Positions 53,051-64,000 of a stretch of DNA of 64,000 bases are shown piece after piece (the first letter of the stretch is position 1; each line of letters begins with the position of its first letter). Source of the DNA: Anaerolineae bacterium (GTDB taxonomy: Bacteria > Chloroflexota > Anaerolineae > Aggregatilineales > Phototrophicaceae); NCBI GenBank assembly GCA_022843385.1, contig JALHNT010000010.1, forward strand, positions 1 to 64,000, in the 5' to 3' direction. The translations under genes and the position numbers were made by a program. The notes under the pieces were generated by a model. The model saw nothing but the letters and a program-made list of their open reading frames with translations, was not told where the DNA came from and made no database searches.

Positions 53051-54265
53051 TCAGTACACCTTCAGCAGCAGCCCCTTTAGATAAGCTCCTTCAGGGAACG
53101 TCAGGGCGACCGGATGGTCATGACCAGGGCCGAGATGTTCGATAATCTGAGCCTGTCGTCCGCTATCGGCCAGCGCGCCGAAGACAATCTTCTGGAACAG
53201 GTCGGGCGTGATCGCGCCGGAGCAGGAGAAAGTCATCAGGTAGCCGCCGGGTTTGACACAGTGGAAGGCATTGAGGTTGATGTCCTTGTAACCCCGCGCC
53301 GCGTTATCCACCTGTCCGGCGTTATGAGCGAACTTGGGTGGGTCGAGGACGACGACATCGAACTGTTTCTTCTCCGTCGCAAAATCCCGCAGCAGATCGA
53401 AGACATCGGCCTGGATGAACTCAGCCCGCTCTGGTGGACGCTGGTTATGCTGGTAGGTGCGCTCGGCAAGCATCAGCGCTTCTTCCGACGCATCGACGTT
53501 GGTGATGTGGGCCGGAGTGGCTATTCCGAAGCCGCCGCTGAAACTGAAGGCGTTGAGCATCGAACAAGCGCCTGGGTCTGGATAATGATGCGCTATCCAG
53601 TCGGCGAGGCGCTGGTGGTTGCCGATCTGATCGAGATAGTAGCCGGTCTTGTGTCCATGCCGCACATCCACGAGGCGGCGCTGCTTTTCTACAGCAAACT
53701 CAATCCATTCCGGCGGTTCTTCACCCCACAACACTCCGCGCGATGTTTTCAGCCCTTCTTTTCCCCGTACATCGACGTCACTCCGTTCATAAACACCGCT
53801 CATCGGCATCCCGGCTTCCTGAAACAAATCAACGGCGAGCTGCGCGATCTCGGCTTTGTGCTGGTCGATATGCAGCGTCAGCGCTTGCAGCACCAGGAAA
53901 TCGCTGTAGCGATCCAGAATCAGCCCAGGCAGATAATCGCTTTCAGCGTGGACGATGCGATGCGCCACATTGTGTTCGGGACGTCCCGGCAGATAGCGAG
54001 TCTGAATGGCTCGTTGAAGCATTCGCCGCCACCAGGCTTCATCAATTGGTTCGTCGTGCCAGGTGAGCAGCCGCACCTGAATCTGCGAGCGCGGATTCCA
54101 GTAGCCGCGTCCAAGAAAGCGACCGGTCTGATCGATGACCGTTACGATGTCGCCGGGATTGGGATTGTCCTTGACGCGATCAATCGCGCCGGAAAAGATC
54201 CAGGGGTGTTGTTGCAGAATGGGTTTTTCGCGCCCATTCTTGATGATTACAGTGGGTTCAGTCAT
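53051..54265 (-). CDS. RlmI-like class I rRNA (cytosine-C5) methyltransferase
   Basis: 404 residues. An N-terminal PUA domain (about 1-75, 'GREKPILQQHPWIFSGAID') is joined to a Rossmann methyltransferase ('MLNAFSFSGGFGIAT', 'VVLDPPKFAHNAG', 'YLMTFSCSGAI'). The Cys of 'FSCSG' is the catalytic Cys of the RlmI/YccW group, which forms m5C in 23S rRNA. 'DVDVRGKEGL' and 'GHKTGYYLDQIGNH' also match. It is divergent from nothing nearby and converges on the arginine decarboxylase region; the exact rRNA site is not predictable. Confidence 0.88.
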   Translation of the reverse strand: MTEPTVIIKNGREKPILQQHPWIFSGAIDRVKDNPNPGDIVTVIDQTGRFLGRGYWNPRSQIQVRLLTWHDEPIDEAWWRRMLQRAIQTRYLPGRPEHNVAHRIVHAESDYLPGLILDRYSDFLVLQALTLHIDQHKAEIAQLAVDLFQEAGMPMSGVYERSDVDVRGKEGLKTSRGVLWGEEPPEWIEFAVEKQRRLVDVRHGHKTGYYLDQIGNHQRLADWIAHHYPDPGACSMLNAFSFSGGFGIATPAHITNVDASEEALMLAERTYQHNQRPPERAEFIQADVFDLLRDFATEKKQFDVVVLDPPKFAHNAGQVDNAARGYKDINLNAFHCVKPGGYLMTFSCSGAITPDLFQKIVFGALADSGRQAQIIEHLGPGHDHPVALTFPEGAYLKGLLLKVY

Positions 54266-54408
54266 GTACCGACTTTCAGGCGAATAGGCGGGTTACCTCG
54301 GATGTACTCCGCCAGCGGATCAATCATCCAATACTCGTGGATTCAGTGCTGCTGGTATAGGGCGAACTTGAATCCCGCATATTCTAATCTGTTATCCTGC
54401 ATTATCCC

Positions 54409-57373
<2,965 letters not shown>

Positions 57374-57377
<4 letters not shown>

Positions 57378-58324
57378 AAATCCAGTTGCCTGCTGTTCCC
57401 GATGCACTGTACCATGAGATTGTGATCGATGGTGAATTCCCGGTTCGTGGCGGAATTATCCGATTGATTGATAATGAACATTATGCTTCGAGTTTTGGGT
57501 TACAGTGGAATGTTTATGCAAAAACCCAATTGGATTCCTATAACGGTACGACTATTTTTACGGATCGTCTGAAACGCCTGTCAGGGGGAACACTAGATGT
57601 TTTCAATGGAAAGCTGATCCTTGAAGCGGGGTGCGGGGCAGGTACATTCACTGATCTAATGCTGAGGAACGGTGGCAGCGTGTTTGCGGTGGATATATCG
57701 TCAGCAGTCGAAGCAAATTACGCAAACTGCCACACCTTTCCTCGATATGCAGTTGCGCAGGGCGATATTGCCAATTTGCCTCTACCATCCGCGCAATTTG
57801 ATATTGTCTTCTGCGTTGGAGTGATTCAGCACACGCCGGATCCAGAAAAGACGATGACCGCATTGTGTCAACATCTCAAGCCCGGTGGATTACTCATTAT
57901 CGATCATTACAGTCATGAGTATCCGATTTCACCCTCGGCCTGGTTATTGCGGCGGCTACTCGTGAATCGACCGGCCAATGTCTCACTCCGCACCGTGCAG
58001 GCGTTAGGGGCCGTGCTGATCCCTATTCATGAGATGTGTTTGTATCTGAGCAAGACATGCATCAAACGTCTGGCCCAGAAGTTCACCGACCGCTGGTTGC
58101 GCTGGTCACCGATGGTTGATCTGCAATATGCCTATCCGCAACTGGGAAAGAAACTCCTGAGAGAGTGGATGATCCTGGTGACGCATGACACCTTGACGGA
58201 TACTTATAAGCATCTGCGCTCCAGCGAACAGATTGCCGCGTACCTTGAGCAATGCGGCATGGTCGATATTAAGGTGTGGACGGGCGGCAACGGCGTCGAA
58301 GCCAATGCTCGTAAGCCGGCGTAG
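57374..58324 (+). CDS. Class I SAM-dependent methyltransferase, second of the pair
   Basis: 316 residues. SAM motif 'LILEAGCGAGTFTDLML', Asp 'VFAVDISSAV', motif IV 'IVFCVGVIQHTPDP' and 'HLKPGGLLIIDHYS' are clear. The N-terminal 80 residues ('VRGGIIRLIDNEHYASSFG', 'WNVYAKTQLDSYN') resemble the Trm112-like head of envelope-glycan or SAM-dependent 'methyltransf_11' proteins. It is translationally coupled to its neighbour. Probable role: modification of sugars in an envelope glycan, in keeping with the GT2 and membrane genes at 62.7-64 kb. Confidence 0.85.
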
Positions 58325-58330
58325 GTTTTG

Positions 58331-59410
58331 TTACTGATCTGAGCGCGTTAGCGACTTTCTCAGTTCCCTTTCACGGTAGGAATAGATTTTGTCAATAAAG
58401 GGTTTGATTTTTTCGAGACCTGTATCGTTTCCTATTTGGATCGTCACTTGGTTGAAGAACCCAGTATTATTTAGCAACACGTGGTAAAGGAGTTTTAGTT
58501 CACTGTTATTGATTGGGTTGTTATCAGCCGATAAGGCATTACAATAGTCATTGAATTGTTTTGCAAGTTCTTTGGTCAACCTCAGTTTCTCAAACGCTAA
58601 ATTATACACGCTGTCGGTTAGCTCCAAGAGTCTTGAGATGTTTAGATTTTGTGTTTGAGCCATATCACCTTCTTGATCCGAGTCCATGGATGAACTGAAA
58701 TCTGTGCAGTACCTGTCTACTTCGGCTAGCCGCAAAGATAACTCATCGAGCTCGCCAACTAATTGGTCAAGTTGTTTCTTTTCAAACCTTGTAAAGGCCG
58801 AAGTTCGTTTTGTCCAATAATCTGACAACGCATCCAAACGCTTTGGTAACTCTTGCCTCACAAATACTAGTAAATAACTTAATTCATATGTGTCAATTAA
58901 TCTACCTCTGTAAAAATATGAGAGGCATAGTAAGCAAGTCCTTAGCATAATATAGGTAGGAAGAACTATTTTACTTAGCCCGACCGGAACGGAGTAGTTA
59001 AGCGGGGTTCCCTTTTTGAGTTCTATCAGTTCATCTACGATTTCTTTTTCGTGATCATCCCATTTCTTAAATTGCTTTCGCCCGTACAAGGGATGTTTTA
59101 GGTGCTCTATCGATTTCTTATGAATATCCTCAAATTCAATTGGAACACATCTCTTTCCGATGCCCAATGCCCAAACCCATTCATACAGCACATAACGCGA
59201 TTCCAGCGATTGCGGTGTCAAGATAATGACTACGGCATATGCTTCTTCAAGCGCGGTATCAATTTCTCGTTCCCAGTCTTCTCCGCCGCGTATCCCTGAT
59301 TTGTCTATCCAGATTTCGTCTTGGTCAAATCCGTGTTGTCTTAGCGCATCACAGAATGTCTGAAGATGTTTTTCATTTTCGTGTGAGTAGCTGATGAAAA
59401 TATGCGACAA
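58331..59410 (-). CDS. TIR-domain protein, AT-rich, with a helical C-terminus
   Basis: 359 residues. The TIR domain is 1-125 ('HIFISYSHENEKHLQTFC', 'IWIDKSGIRGGEDW', 'VVIILTPQSLESRYVLYEW', 'GKRCVPIEF'). Glu77 in 'SRYVLYEWVW' stands at the catalytic position of NAD-cleaving TIRs. Residues 150-359 are helical, with 'YIMLRTCLLCLSYFYRGR' and a long charged region, and match no family I know. The gene is visibly AT-rich with different codon use from its neighbours, which suggests transfer. A nucleotide-signalling or phage-defence effector role is plausible. It converges on the methyltransferase pair; no partner sensor gene is adjacent. Confidence 0.8.
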   Translation of the reverse strand: MSHIFISYSHENEKHLQTFCDALRQHGFDQDEIWIDKSGIRGGEDWEREIDTALEEAYAVVIILTPQSLESRYVLYEWVWALGIGKRCVPIEFEDIHKKSIEHLKHPLYGRKQFKKWDDHEKEIVDELIELKKGTPLNYSVPVGLSKIVLPTYIMLRTCLLCLSYFYRGRLIDTYELSYLLVFVRQELPKRLDALSDYWTKRTSAFTRFEKKQLDQLVGELDELSLRLAEVDRYCTDFSSSMDSDQEGDMAQTQNLNISRLLELTDSVYNLAFEKLRLTKELAKQFNDYCNALSADNNPINNSELKLLYHVLLNNTGFFNQVTIQIGNDTGLEKIKPFIDKIYSYRERELRKSLTRSDQ

Positions 59411-59491
59411 GACATTCTCTCCGTGAAGATGACAACATTGAAAAGCAATAACATAGTCTCCAATAGCGGCTTTTCGCCTATTGCGAAATTG

Positions 59492-60133
59492 TTACGGTGT
59501 CACCGCCTGAATCAGATCGCCAGTCCCATCATTTTCAGCGACCCAACCAGAGATGCCGCTGGCGTCCTGTATCTGCCACCATTTTAAGCCATTTGCATCC
59601 TGTGGCCCGCCGATGACGCGGAAGGTCTCGCCTGGATCGGCAATATCGACGCGGGCGGTTTCCAGGCCAGGGTTGTTACGGATGTTGATACCCCGATCAC
59701 CGACGACGATGACGGTTGCTCCAATCTCGATTTGGGGGGGAGGCGTAGGGGTAGGGGTGAAGATGATCGGTGGCAGGGTTGGCCCGGCCAATACGACCAC
59801 TACCTGTGCAGAGGCCTGTAGATCAGCCGGCAGCGTGGGCGAAGCGACCAGTGCCGGGATGGTGATGACAACAGTCTGGGTTGGGACAGCGGTCAGGATG
59901 ACGAATTGTGGCGCGGCCATCGGCGGAATGGTTCGTCCACCGACTGCCAGCACCAATGCGACCACACAACCCACCGCGCCAAAGGTCAGCATCAGCGTCA
60001 GCAAGACCGACCAACAGGGGAGGCGGAACGGGCTATCCGGTTGTTCGGCATCGGGTTTGCCACCCCGTTTGGGTTTCTCCGGTTCCGGCGAGAGCAGCCG
60101 CTTATCCTTGACGGAGGGTTGCGGATCGATCAT
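59492..60133 (-). CDS. Membrane-anchored SH3-type protein
   Basis: 213 residues. A basic cytoplasmic head (1-40) is followed by one transmembrane helix (about 40-65). A Pro/Thr-rich linker leads to a C-terminal bacterial SH3 (SH3_3) domain (about 138-210, 'GDRGINIRNNPGLETARVD', 'GETFRVIGGPQDANGLKWW', 'ISGWVAENDG'). Such domains bind peptidoglycan or other surface ligands. It starts 3 bases after the PolX stop, so the genes are coupled, though no functional link is known. Confidence 0.82.
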   Translation of the reverse strand: MIDPQPSVKDKRLLSPEPEKPKRGGKPDAEQPDSPFRLPCWSVLLTLMLTFGAVGCVVALVLAVGGRTIPPMAAPQFVILTAVPTQTVVITIPALVASPTLPADLQASAQVVVVLAGPTLPPIIFTPTPTPPPQIEIGATVIVVGDRGINIRNNPGLETARVDIADPGETFRVIGGPQDANGLKWWQIQDASGISGWVAENDGTGDLIQAVTP

Positions 60134-60136
60134 GGT

Positions 60137-61888
60137 TCAGCGCCCTCGTTTCTTCGTCCATTCGATGAACTGCTCTACTGGCCAGGTGTTGATGACGCTG
60201 GCGGCTGGCACCCACCCGCGCCGGGCGGTGAGGACGCCGAAGTGCAGCAAGTCCATTTGTTCTGGGGCATGAGCGTCGGTATCAATCGCCAGCGGTATAC
60301 CCAGCTCGATGGCGCGTCGGGCATACTCGGCGCTCAGGTCGAGACGGCGTGGGTTGGCATTGATTTCCAGCGCGGTGCCGTGTTTCTGGGCAGCGGCGAA
60401 CACGGCGTCCATATCCAGATCAGCCGGTTCACGGTCAGGCAAGAGTTGACCGCGTGGATGACCAATCAGATCGACATGGGGATTCTGGATGGCGTTCAGG
60501 ACGCGCTGGGTGATCACGCTGCGCTCCTGGCGCAAACTCATATGCAGCGAGGCGATGACGAAATCCAACTGCACCAGCACCTCGTCGGGGTAATCGAGGC
60601 TGCCGTCGGAGCGAATATCCATCTCGACGCCGTGAAAGACGCGGAAGGGACGCATATCGGCATCTACCAAGCGGACTTCCTCTTGCTGCTCCAGCAAACG
60701 TTCGGCTGAAAGGCCGTTGGCAATGGCGGAATACTGTGAGTGATCGGTGATGACAATGTAGCGCCGTCCACGCTCCAGGGCGGCTTCTGCCATCTCTCTA
60801 ACGCTGTTCCTGCCATCGCTCCACAGGGTGTGCATATGGAGATCAGCCTGAATGTCAGCCAGCGTAATCAGGTTGGGCAGCTTTTCGGCCTGTGCTGCTT
60901 CGATCTCGCCGCTGTCTTCGCGCAGCTCCGGCGCGATCCAGGGCAGGCCAACGGTGGCGTAGACTTTTTCCTCGGTATTACACAGGATTTTAGGTGCATC
61001 TTCGATGATGTTCTTGCTGGCATCGACTGGACTGAAGGCGTGTTCATTCAGACTCAGCCCTTTTTCCAATGCCAGTTCGCGCATCCGAATATTGTGCGCC
61101 TGACTGCCGGTGAAATAGTTGAGCGCAGTCCCCCAGCGTTCCTTCGCCAGTATGCGTAGATCGACTTGCAGGCCGTTCAGCAATTCGACGCTGCTCTTGG
61201 TGGGGCCGTGACCGAGAATGCGCCCGACCTGATCCATGCTGACGAAGGCCTGCATGATCGGTTCGGCATCATCGCTGGCGACGAGCAGATCAACATCGCC
61301 GATGGTGGGGCGTCCACGTCGGATGCTGCCGGCGATAGCGCCTTCCACCACGCCAGGGAGTTTCAGAAGCTGGTCGAGGATGGCCTGCGCTGCCGGCAAC
61401 GCAATCCCCAGCGGGGTGCGTCCAGTTTGCCGGGCGAGCGCCTCGATGCCTTCAATGATTTTCTTCTCGCTCTTCTCGCCCATGCCGGCCAGATCACGCA
61501 GCTTACCCGCGCGGGCAGCCGCTTCCAGCTCGGTGACCGAGGTGATGTTCAGTTCTTTCCAGAAGAGCTTGGCTTTCTTGGGGCCGACGCCGTTGATGCG
61601 AACGACATCGACCAAGCCCAGCGGGATTTCGCCCTTGAGTCGCTCGTAAAATTCCAATTTGCCGGTTTCCAGCATCTCGGTGATTTTCTCGGCCAGCGTT
61701 TTGCCGATGCCGTCAATCTCGGTCAGGCCATTTTCGGCAGCGATGGCGCGAAGGTCACGGGGCAGATCGCGCACGGTCTCGCCTGCGCGACGATAGGAAA
61801 GGACTCGATGAATGATCTCGCCTTTGATTTCGAGCATCACAGCGATCTGTTCGAAAATATCAGCAATCTCGCGGTTGGTGAGGGACAT
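60137..61888 (-). CDS. polX: DNA polymerase/3'-5' exonuclease PolX
   Basis: 583 residues. The N-terminal family-X polymerase part covers about 1-320: 8-kDa-like domain, 'LPGVVEGAIAGSIRRGRPTIGDVDLLV' carrying the GS motif and the Asp pair (in 'GDVDLLV'), thumb 'GTALNYFTGS'. The C-terminal PHP domain is about 335-583 ('DLHMHTLWSDG', 'ITDHSQY', 'HGVEMDIRSDG', 'IASLHMSL', 'GHPRGQLL', 'DTDAH'), which gives exonuclease activity. It serves base-excision or gap-filling repair. ATG 61888 is chosen; the additional 44 residues upstream are not family-like. Confidence 0.94.
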   Translation of the reverse strand: MSLTNREIADIFEQIAVMLEIKGEIIHRVLSYRRAGETVRDLPRDLRAIAAENGLTEIDGIGKTLAEKITEMLETGKLEFYERLKGEIPLGLVDVVRINGVGPKKAKLFWKELNITSVTELEAAARAGKLRDLAGMGEKSEKKIIEGIEALARQTGRTPLGIALPAAQAILDQLLKLPGVVEGAIAGSIRRGRPTIGDVDLLVASDDAEPIMQAFVSMDQVGRILGHGPTKSSVELLNGLQVDLRILAKERWGTALNYFTGSQAHNIRMRELALEKGLSLNEHAFSPVDASKNIIEDAPKILCNTEEKVYATVGLPWIAPELREDSGEIEAAQAEKLPNLITLADIQADLHMHTLWSDGRNSVREMAEAALERGRRYIVITDHSQYSAIANGLSAERLLEQQEEVRLVDADMRPFRVFHGVEMDIRSDGSLDYPDEVLVQLDFVIASLHMSLRQERSVITQRVLNAIQNPHVDLIGHPRGQLLPDREPADLDMDAVFAAAQKHGTALEINANPRRLDLSAEYARRAIELGIPLAIDTDAHAPEQMDLLHFGVLTARRGWVPAASVINTWPVEQFIEWTKKRGR

Positions 61889-61960
61889 AAGGGCTGATCC
61901 CCAAGCTCCAGTTGGCTGTATAATTATGATGCAGTATAGACGATTTTGAGGTGGTGTGAG

Positions 61961-62281
61961 ATGGTCGAGTTGGTTATCCGGGACGAATCGCTGGCGCGGA
62001 AATTGCTGAACATCGCCCATCGTGAAGGGCGGAGCGTGGATGATTTGCTAAGGGATTTCGCCAATAGCTATCAGGCAACTTCATCCAGTGAGTCAAATGC
62101 TCCAGGTGAAAAACATGAGCCTGAGCCAGGGACACTAGGTATGCTTCTGAAGACAGCAGAAGAAGCCAACATTCGTGCGCCGCAGCCCGTTGATACATCA
62201 TCACGCACAAATGAGATTCTTCAGGCGGAATATGGTGAGTATTTGAGGCAACGACTTGATGAACAATCCGATACTGGCTGA
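61961..62281 (+). CDS. Probable antitoxin of a PIN-type toxin-antitoxin pair
   Basis: 106 residues. The first 40 ('ELVIRDESLARKLLNIAHREG', 'SVDDLLRDFANSY') resemble a ribbon-helix-helix-type DNA-binding head; the rest is a charged flexible tail ('GEKHEPEPGTLGMLLKTAEEAN') that would wrap the toxin. GAGG lies upstream of ATG 61961. The toxin gene starts inside this gene (23-base overlap). The family is weakly defined; the call rests mainly on context. Confidence 0.65.
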   Translation: MVELVIRDESLARKLLNIAHREGRSVDDLLRDFANSYQATSSSESNAPGEKHEPEPGTLGMLLKTAEEANIRAPQPVDTSSRTNEILQAEYGEYLRQRLDEQSDTG

Positions 62282-62681
62282 TAGCAGTTTTCTCTATGCT
62301 ATTTACAGCATTACAGATCACAATCATGATGCCGCCAAGGAATTCATTTTGCGAATCCATTCGCACCGAATATTGGTTCCTGAGGTTACACTGCCAGAGG
62401 TGGCATTCTTGTTCATTCGTGATGTCGGCTATGAAGCTGTCGGACGCTTCCTACAGGCTTTTGCTCGATCCGATGTTGAGCTTCAGTCGATATCTCTCAC
62501 AGATGTCGCTCGCGCACAAGCAATCATGGTCGCGTATCCCAAAGCCAAGTTCGACCTGGTTGACTGCTGCATCATGGCGTTGGCGGAACGGCTAAACATC
62601 ACCCAGGTGGCGACGTTTGACCGGCGTGATTACAGCGTTTTTCGCCCCAAGCATTGTGATTATCTGGAGCTGCTGCCCTGA
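62259..62681 (+). CDS. PIN-domain ribonuclease toxin (VapC-like)
   Basis: 140 residues. The PIN acidic residues are present: Asp near 8 ('[10 protein letters not shown]'), Glu in 'TLPEVAFLF', Asp in '[13 protein letters not shown]' and Asp in '[14 protein letters not shown]'. VapC toxins cleave tRNA or rRNA. TTG 62256 or ATG 62259 are both possible starts. The 3' end overlaps the convergent GT2 gene by 22 bases. Confidence 0.85.
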   Translation: MNNPILADSSFLYAIYSITDHNHDAAKEFILRIHSHRILVPEVTLPEVAFLFIRDVGYEAVGRFLQAFARSDVELQSISLTDVARAQAIMVAYPKAKFDLVDCCIMALAERLNITQVATFDRRDYSVFRPKHCDYLELLP

Positions 62682-63466
62682 GTTTTCAATTCTGAAAGCG
62701 CCTCATCAACCTTCAGGCGTCGCCCCTCTGAGGCAAAAATCGTATGCTGTCCCCAGCCCCGTTTCTGCTGAAAGAACTGCCATGCTGTTTTCAGCACACC
62801 CAACCCGTAACGCACTGATGGCCCGAAGGAGATGGATGAGGCTTCCTCGAAATATTTGGTCGGACAGGAGATTTCCCCCACCCGATAACCGAAGTAAATA
62901 GCCTGCGCCAATATCTGATTATCGAAAACAAAGTTGTTGTCATTTTCTTCCAGAGGCAGTGTTTCCAGTACCTCGCGGGAGAAGGCGCGATAGCCGGTGT
63001 GAAACTCAGAGAAGTGCGTCCCCATCAGAAGATTCTGCGACGCGGTGAGGAAGCGGTTGGAGATGTACTTGTAGAGGGGCATCCCGCCTTTGAGCGCCCC
63101 CCCGCACAGGATGCGCGAACCGAGGGCAATATCATATTCACCGAAAGCCACCATGGAAGCCAGCGCCACCAGCAGGCGCGGCGTGTACTGATAATCCGGG
63201 TGCAGCATGACGACGACATCAGCGTTCAGTTGCAGTGCTGCCCGATAGCAGGTCTTCTGATTACCGCCGTAGCCCAGATTTTGCGGATGGACAATGGTGC
63301 GGATGCCGAGCGCACGCGACCGATGAACGGTCTGGTCGTGGCTGGCGTCATCGACCAGGATGACTTCGTCGATGATATCGCGCGGGACTTCACGGTAGGT
63401 TGCTTCAATGGTCTTTTCGGCGTTATAGGCTGGCATGACCACGACGATTGTTTTGCCGTTGAGCAA
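62660..63466 (-). CDS. Family 2 glycosyltransferase
   Basis: 268 residues. The GT-A core is clear: '[19 protein letters not shown]', '[14 protein letters not shown]' (Asp pair), '[16 protein letters not shown]' and '[15 protein letters not shown]' (DxD-like). The acceptor part has '[30 protein letters not shown]' ('[13 protein letters not shown]'). This resembles polyprenyl-phosphate glucosyl/mannosyl transferases (DPM-like) without a C-terminal membrane domain. TTG 63466 is supported by GAGGAG 6 bases upstream. It may supply sugar-lipid donors to the GT-C enzymes in the window. Confidence 0.9.
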   Translation of the reverse strand: MLNGKTIVVVMPAYNAEKTIEATYREVPRDIIDEVILVDDASHDQTVHRSRALGIRTIVHPQNLGYGGNQKTCYRAALQLNADVVVMLHPDYQYTPRLLVALASMVAFGEYDIALGSRILCGGALKGGMPLYKYISNRFLTASQNLLMGTHFSEFHTGYRAFSREVLETLPLEENDNNFVFDNQILAQAIYFGYRVGEISCPTKYFEEASSISFGPSVRYGLGVLKTAWQFFQQKRGWGQHTIFASEGRRLKVDEALSELKTQGSSSR

Positions 63467-63546
63467 AGCCGACTCCTCATTGCAACTGGCTCAATCCAAC
63501 ACTATTCTAGCGGATGCGCGATGACGATTAAATGTGGAGTATCGGC

Positions 63547-64000
63547 TTGAAACGAGTTGAGGTCTGGGACTGGCTGGCGTTCGTGGCGCTGGCGCTGCCG
63601 CTGATGCTGCCGTTCTTGCAACCAGGATTACCGGCTACCGCTGATGCCGAGATTCACCTGCACCGGTTGGTGAGCGCGGCGGTTAACATCGAGAATGGTT
63701 ACATTTGGCCGCGCTGGACGCCGTATCTGCATGGTGATTACGGCTATCCAATCCACAATTTCTACGCGCCAGGTATCCACATCATCGGCGGCTTAATCTA
63801 TCTGGTGACGAATCTCGATCCCGTCATCATCCTCAAGCTGATGCAATTTGCTTTCACGCTGGCCTATCCCGCCGGTGCGTATCTGCTGGTGCGGCGATAT
63901 GGCGGGCGGGCAGGGGGATTGGTGTCAGCTGCGGCTTACCTGTATGTGCCGTTTCGTTTTCATGAGTTGTGGCTGCAAACCAACCTGTCACAGTTCGGGG
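63547..64000 (+). CDS. Multi-pass membrane protein, 6-pyruvoyl-tetrahydropterin-synthase-related type (partial)
   Basis: 151 visible residues, cut by the window end. After a first helix, the loop 'TADAEIHLHRLVSAAV', 'YIWPRWTPYLHGDYGYPIHN' and 'FYAPGIHIIGGLIYLV' is characteristic of large bacterial membrane proteins annotated as PTPS-related, which are GT-C-like glycosyltransferase relatives. TTG 63547 has GGAG 7 bases upstream. It is divergent from the GT2, with which it may share an envelope glycan pathway. Confidence 0.72.
   Translation, partial: MKRVEVWDWLAFVALALPLMLPFLQPGLPATADAEIHLHRLVSAAVNIENGYIWPRWTPYLHGDYGYPIHNFYAPGIHIIGGLIYLVTNLDPVIILKLMQFAFTLAYPAGAYLLVRRYGGRAGGLVSAAAYLYVPFRFHELWLQTNLSQFG

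Overview
The window is a gene-dense bacterial chromosome segment of fairly high GC. It most resembles a member of the Chloroflexota (Anaerolineae-like). That assignment is inference. It rests on the content: LytR-CpsA-Psr cell-wall proteins with no outer-membrane genes, Thr/Pro-rich lipoproteins, an R2lox oxidase, a pyruvoyl arginine decarboxylase, GAF-cyclase signalling, many GTG/TTG starts, and several conserved-looking proteins of no known family. KatG and a thiol peroxidase suggest exposure to oxygen or peroxide.

Layout. 0-3.1 kb: the N-terminus of a transposase cut by the window edge, an M29 aminopeptidase, a YqhA membrane protein, Tpx and a DM13 protein. 3.1-9.4 kb (minus strand): the rpmH-rnpA-yidD-yidC-jag operon, with a PQQ-type beta-propeller lipoprotein inserted before yidC and a PfkB kinase plus an amidohydrolase at its end. 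9.4-11.6 kb: a divergent two-gene operon of unknown function. 11.7-11.9 kb: two CAU-anticodon tRNAs, one the initiator. 11.9-19.8 kb: R2lox, a deacetylase-like protein, a gene-poor 0.7-kb gap with a consensus promoter, uvrB, a TIR/FGE-like fusion, a PucR regulator and a small membrane protein. 19.9-24.5 kb: a lipoprotein/PFK/LCP-like/TIM-barrel/oxidoreductase operon. 24.5-32 kb: a GAF-cyclase/lysA operon and two tandem dynamin-like GTPases. 32-37 kb: katG, a transposase remnant and aspS.

37-43 kb holds a GT-C membrane glycosyltransferase, a tiny HTH gene and a cluster of four secreted proteins (two LysM proteins, a tandem SnoaL protein and a Cys-rich Ala/Gly protein). 43-50.5 kb: an AAA ATPase, a histone-deacetylase-family enzyme, MgtC, a strong 6S RNA candidate with its own promoter and terminator, a full LCP protein, a LipM-like transferase and another membrane glycosyltransferase. 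50.6-52.3 kb: a catalytically degenerate tyrosine-recombinase-fold protein convergently overlapping an acidic HTH protein. 52.4-64 kb: a pyruvoyl arginine decarboxylase, an RlmI-like methyltransferase, ligA, two envelope-type methyltransferases, an AT-rich TIR gene, an SH3 protein, PolX, a VapBC-like pair, a GT2 and a truncated membrane protein.

The best candidate for something undescribed is the HTH/degenerate recombinase pair. A second, shorter gene with the same HTH lies about 12 kb away at 39.0 kb. GTTnACC-type repeats sit at a matching distance upstream of both HTH genes. Next in interest are the secreted LysM/SnoaL/Cys-rich cluster, the beta-propeller lipoprotein embedded in the membrane-insertase operon, and the two very different TIR proteins. 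No CRISPR array, prophage or complete insertion sequence is visible.
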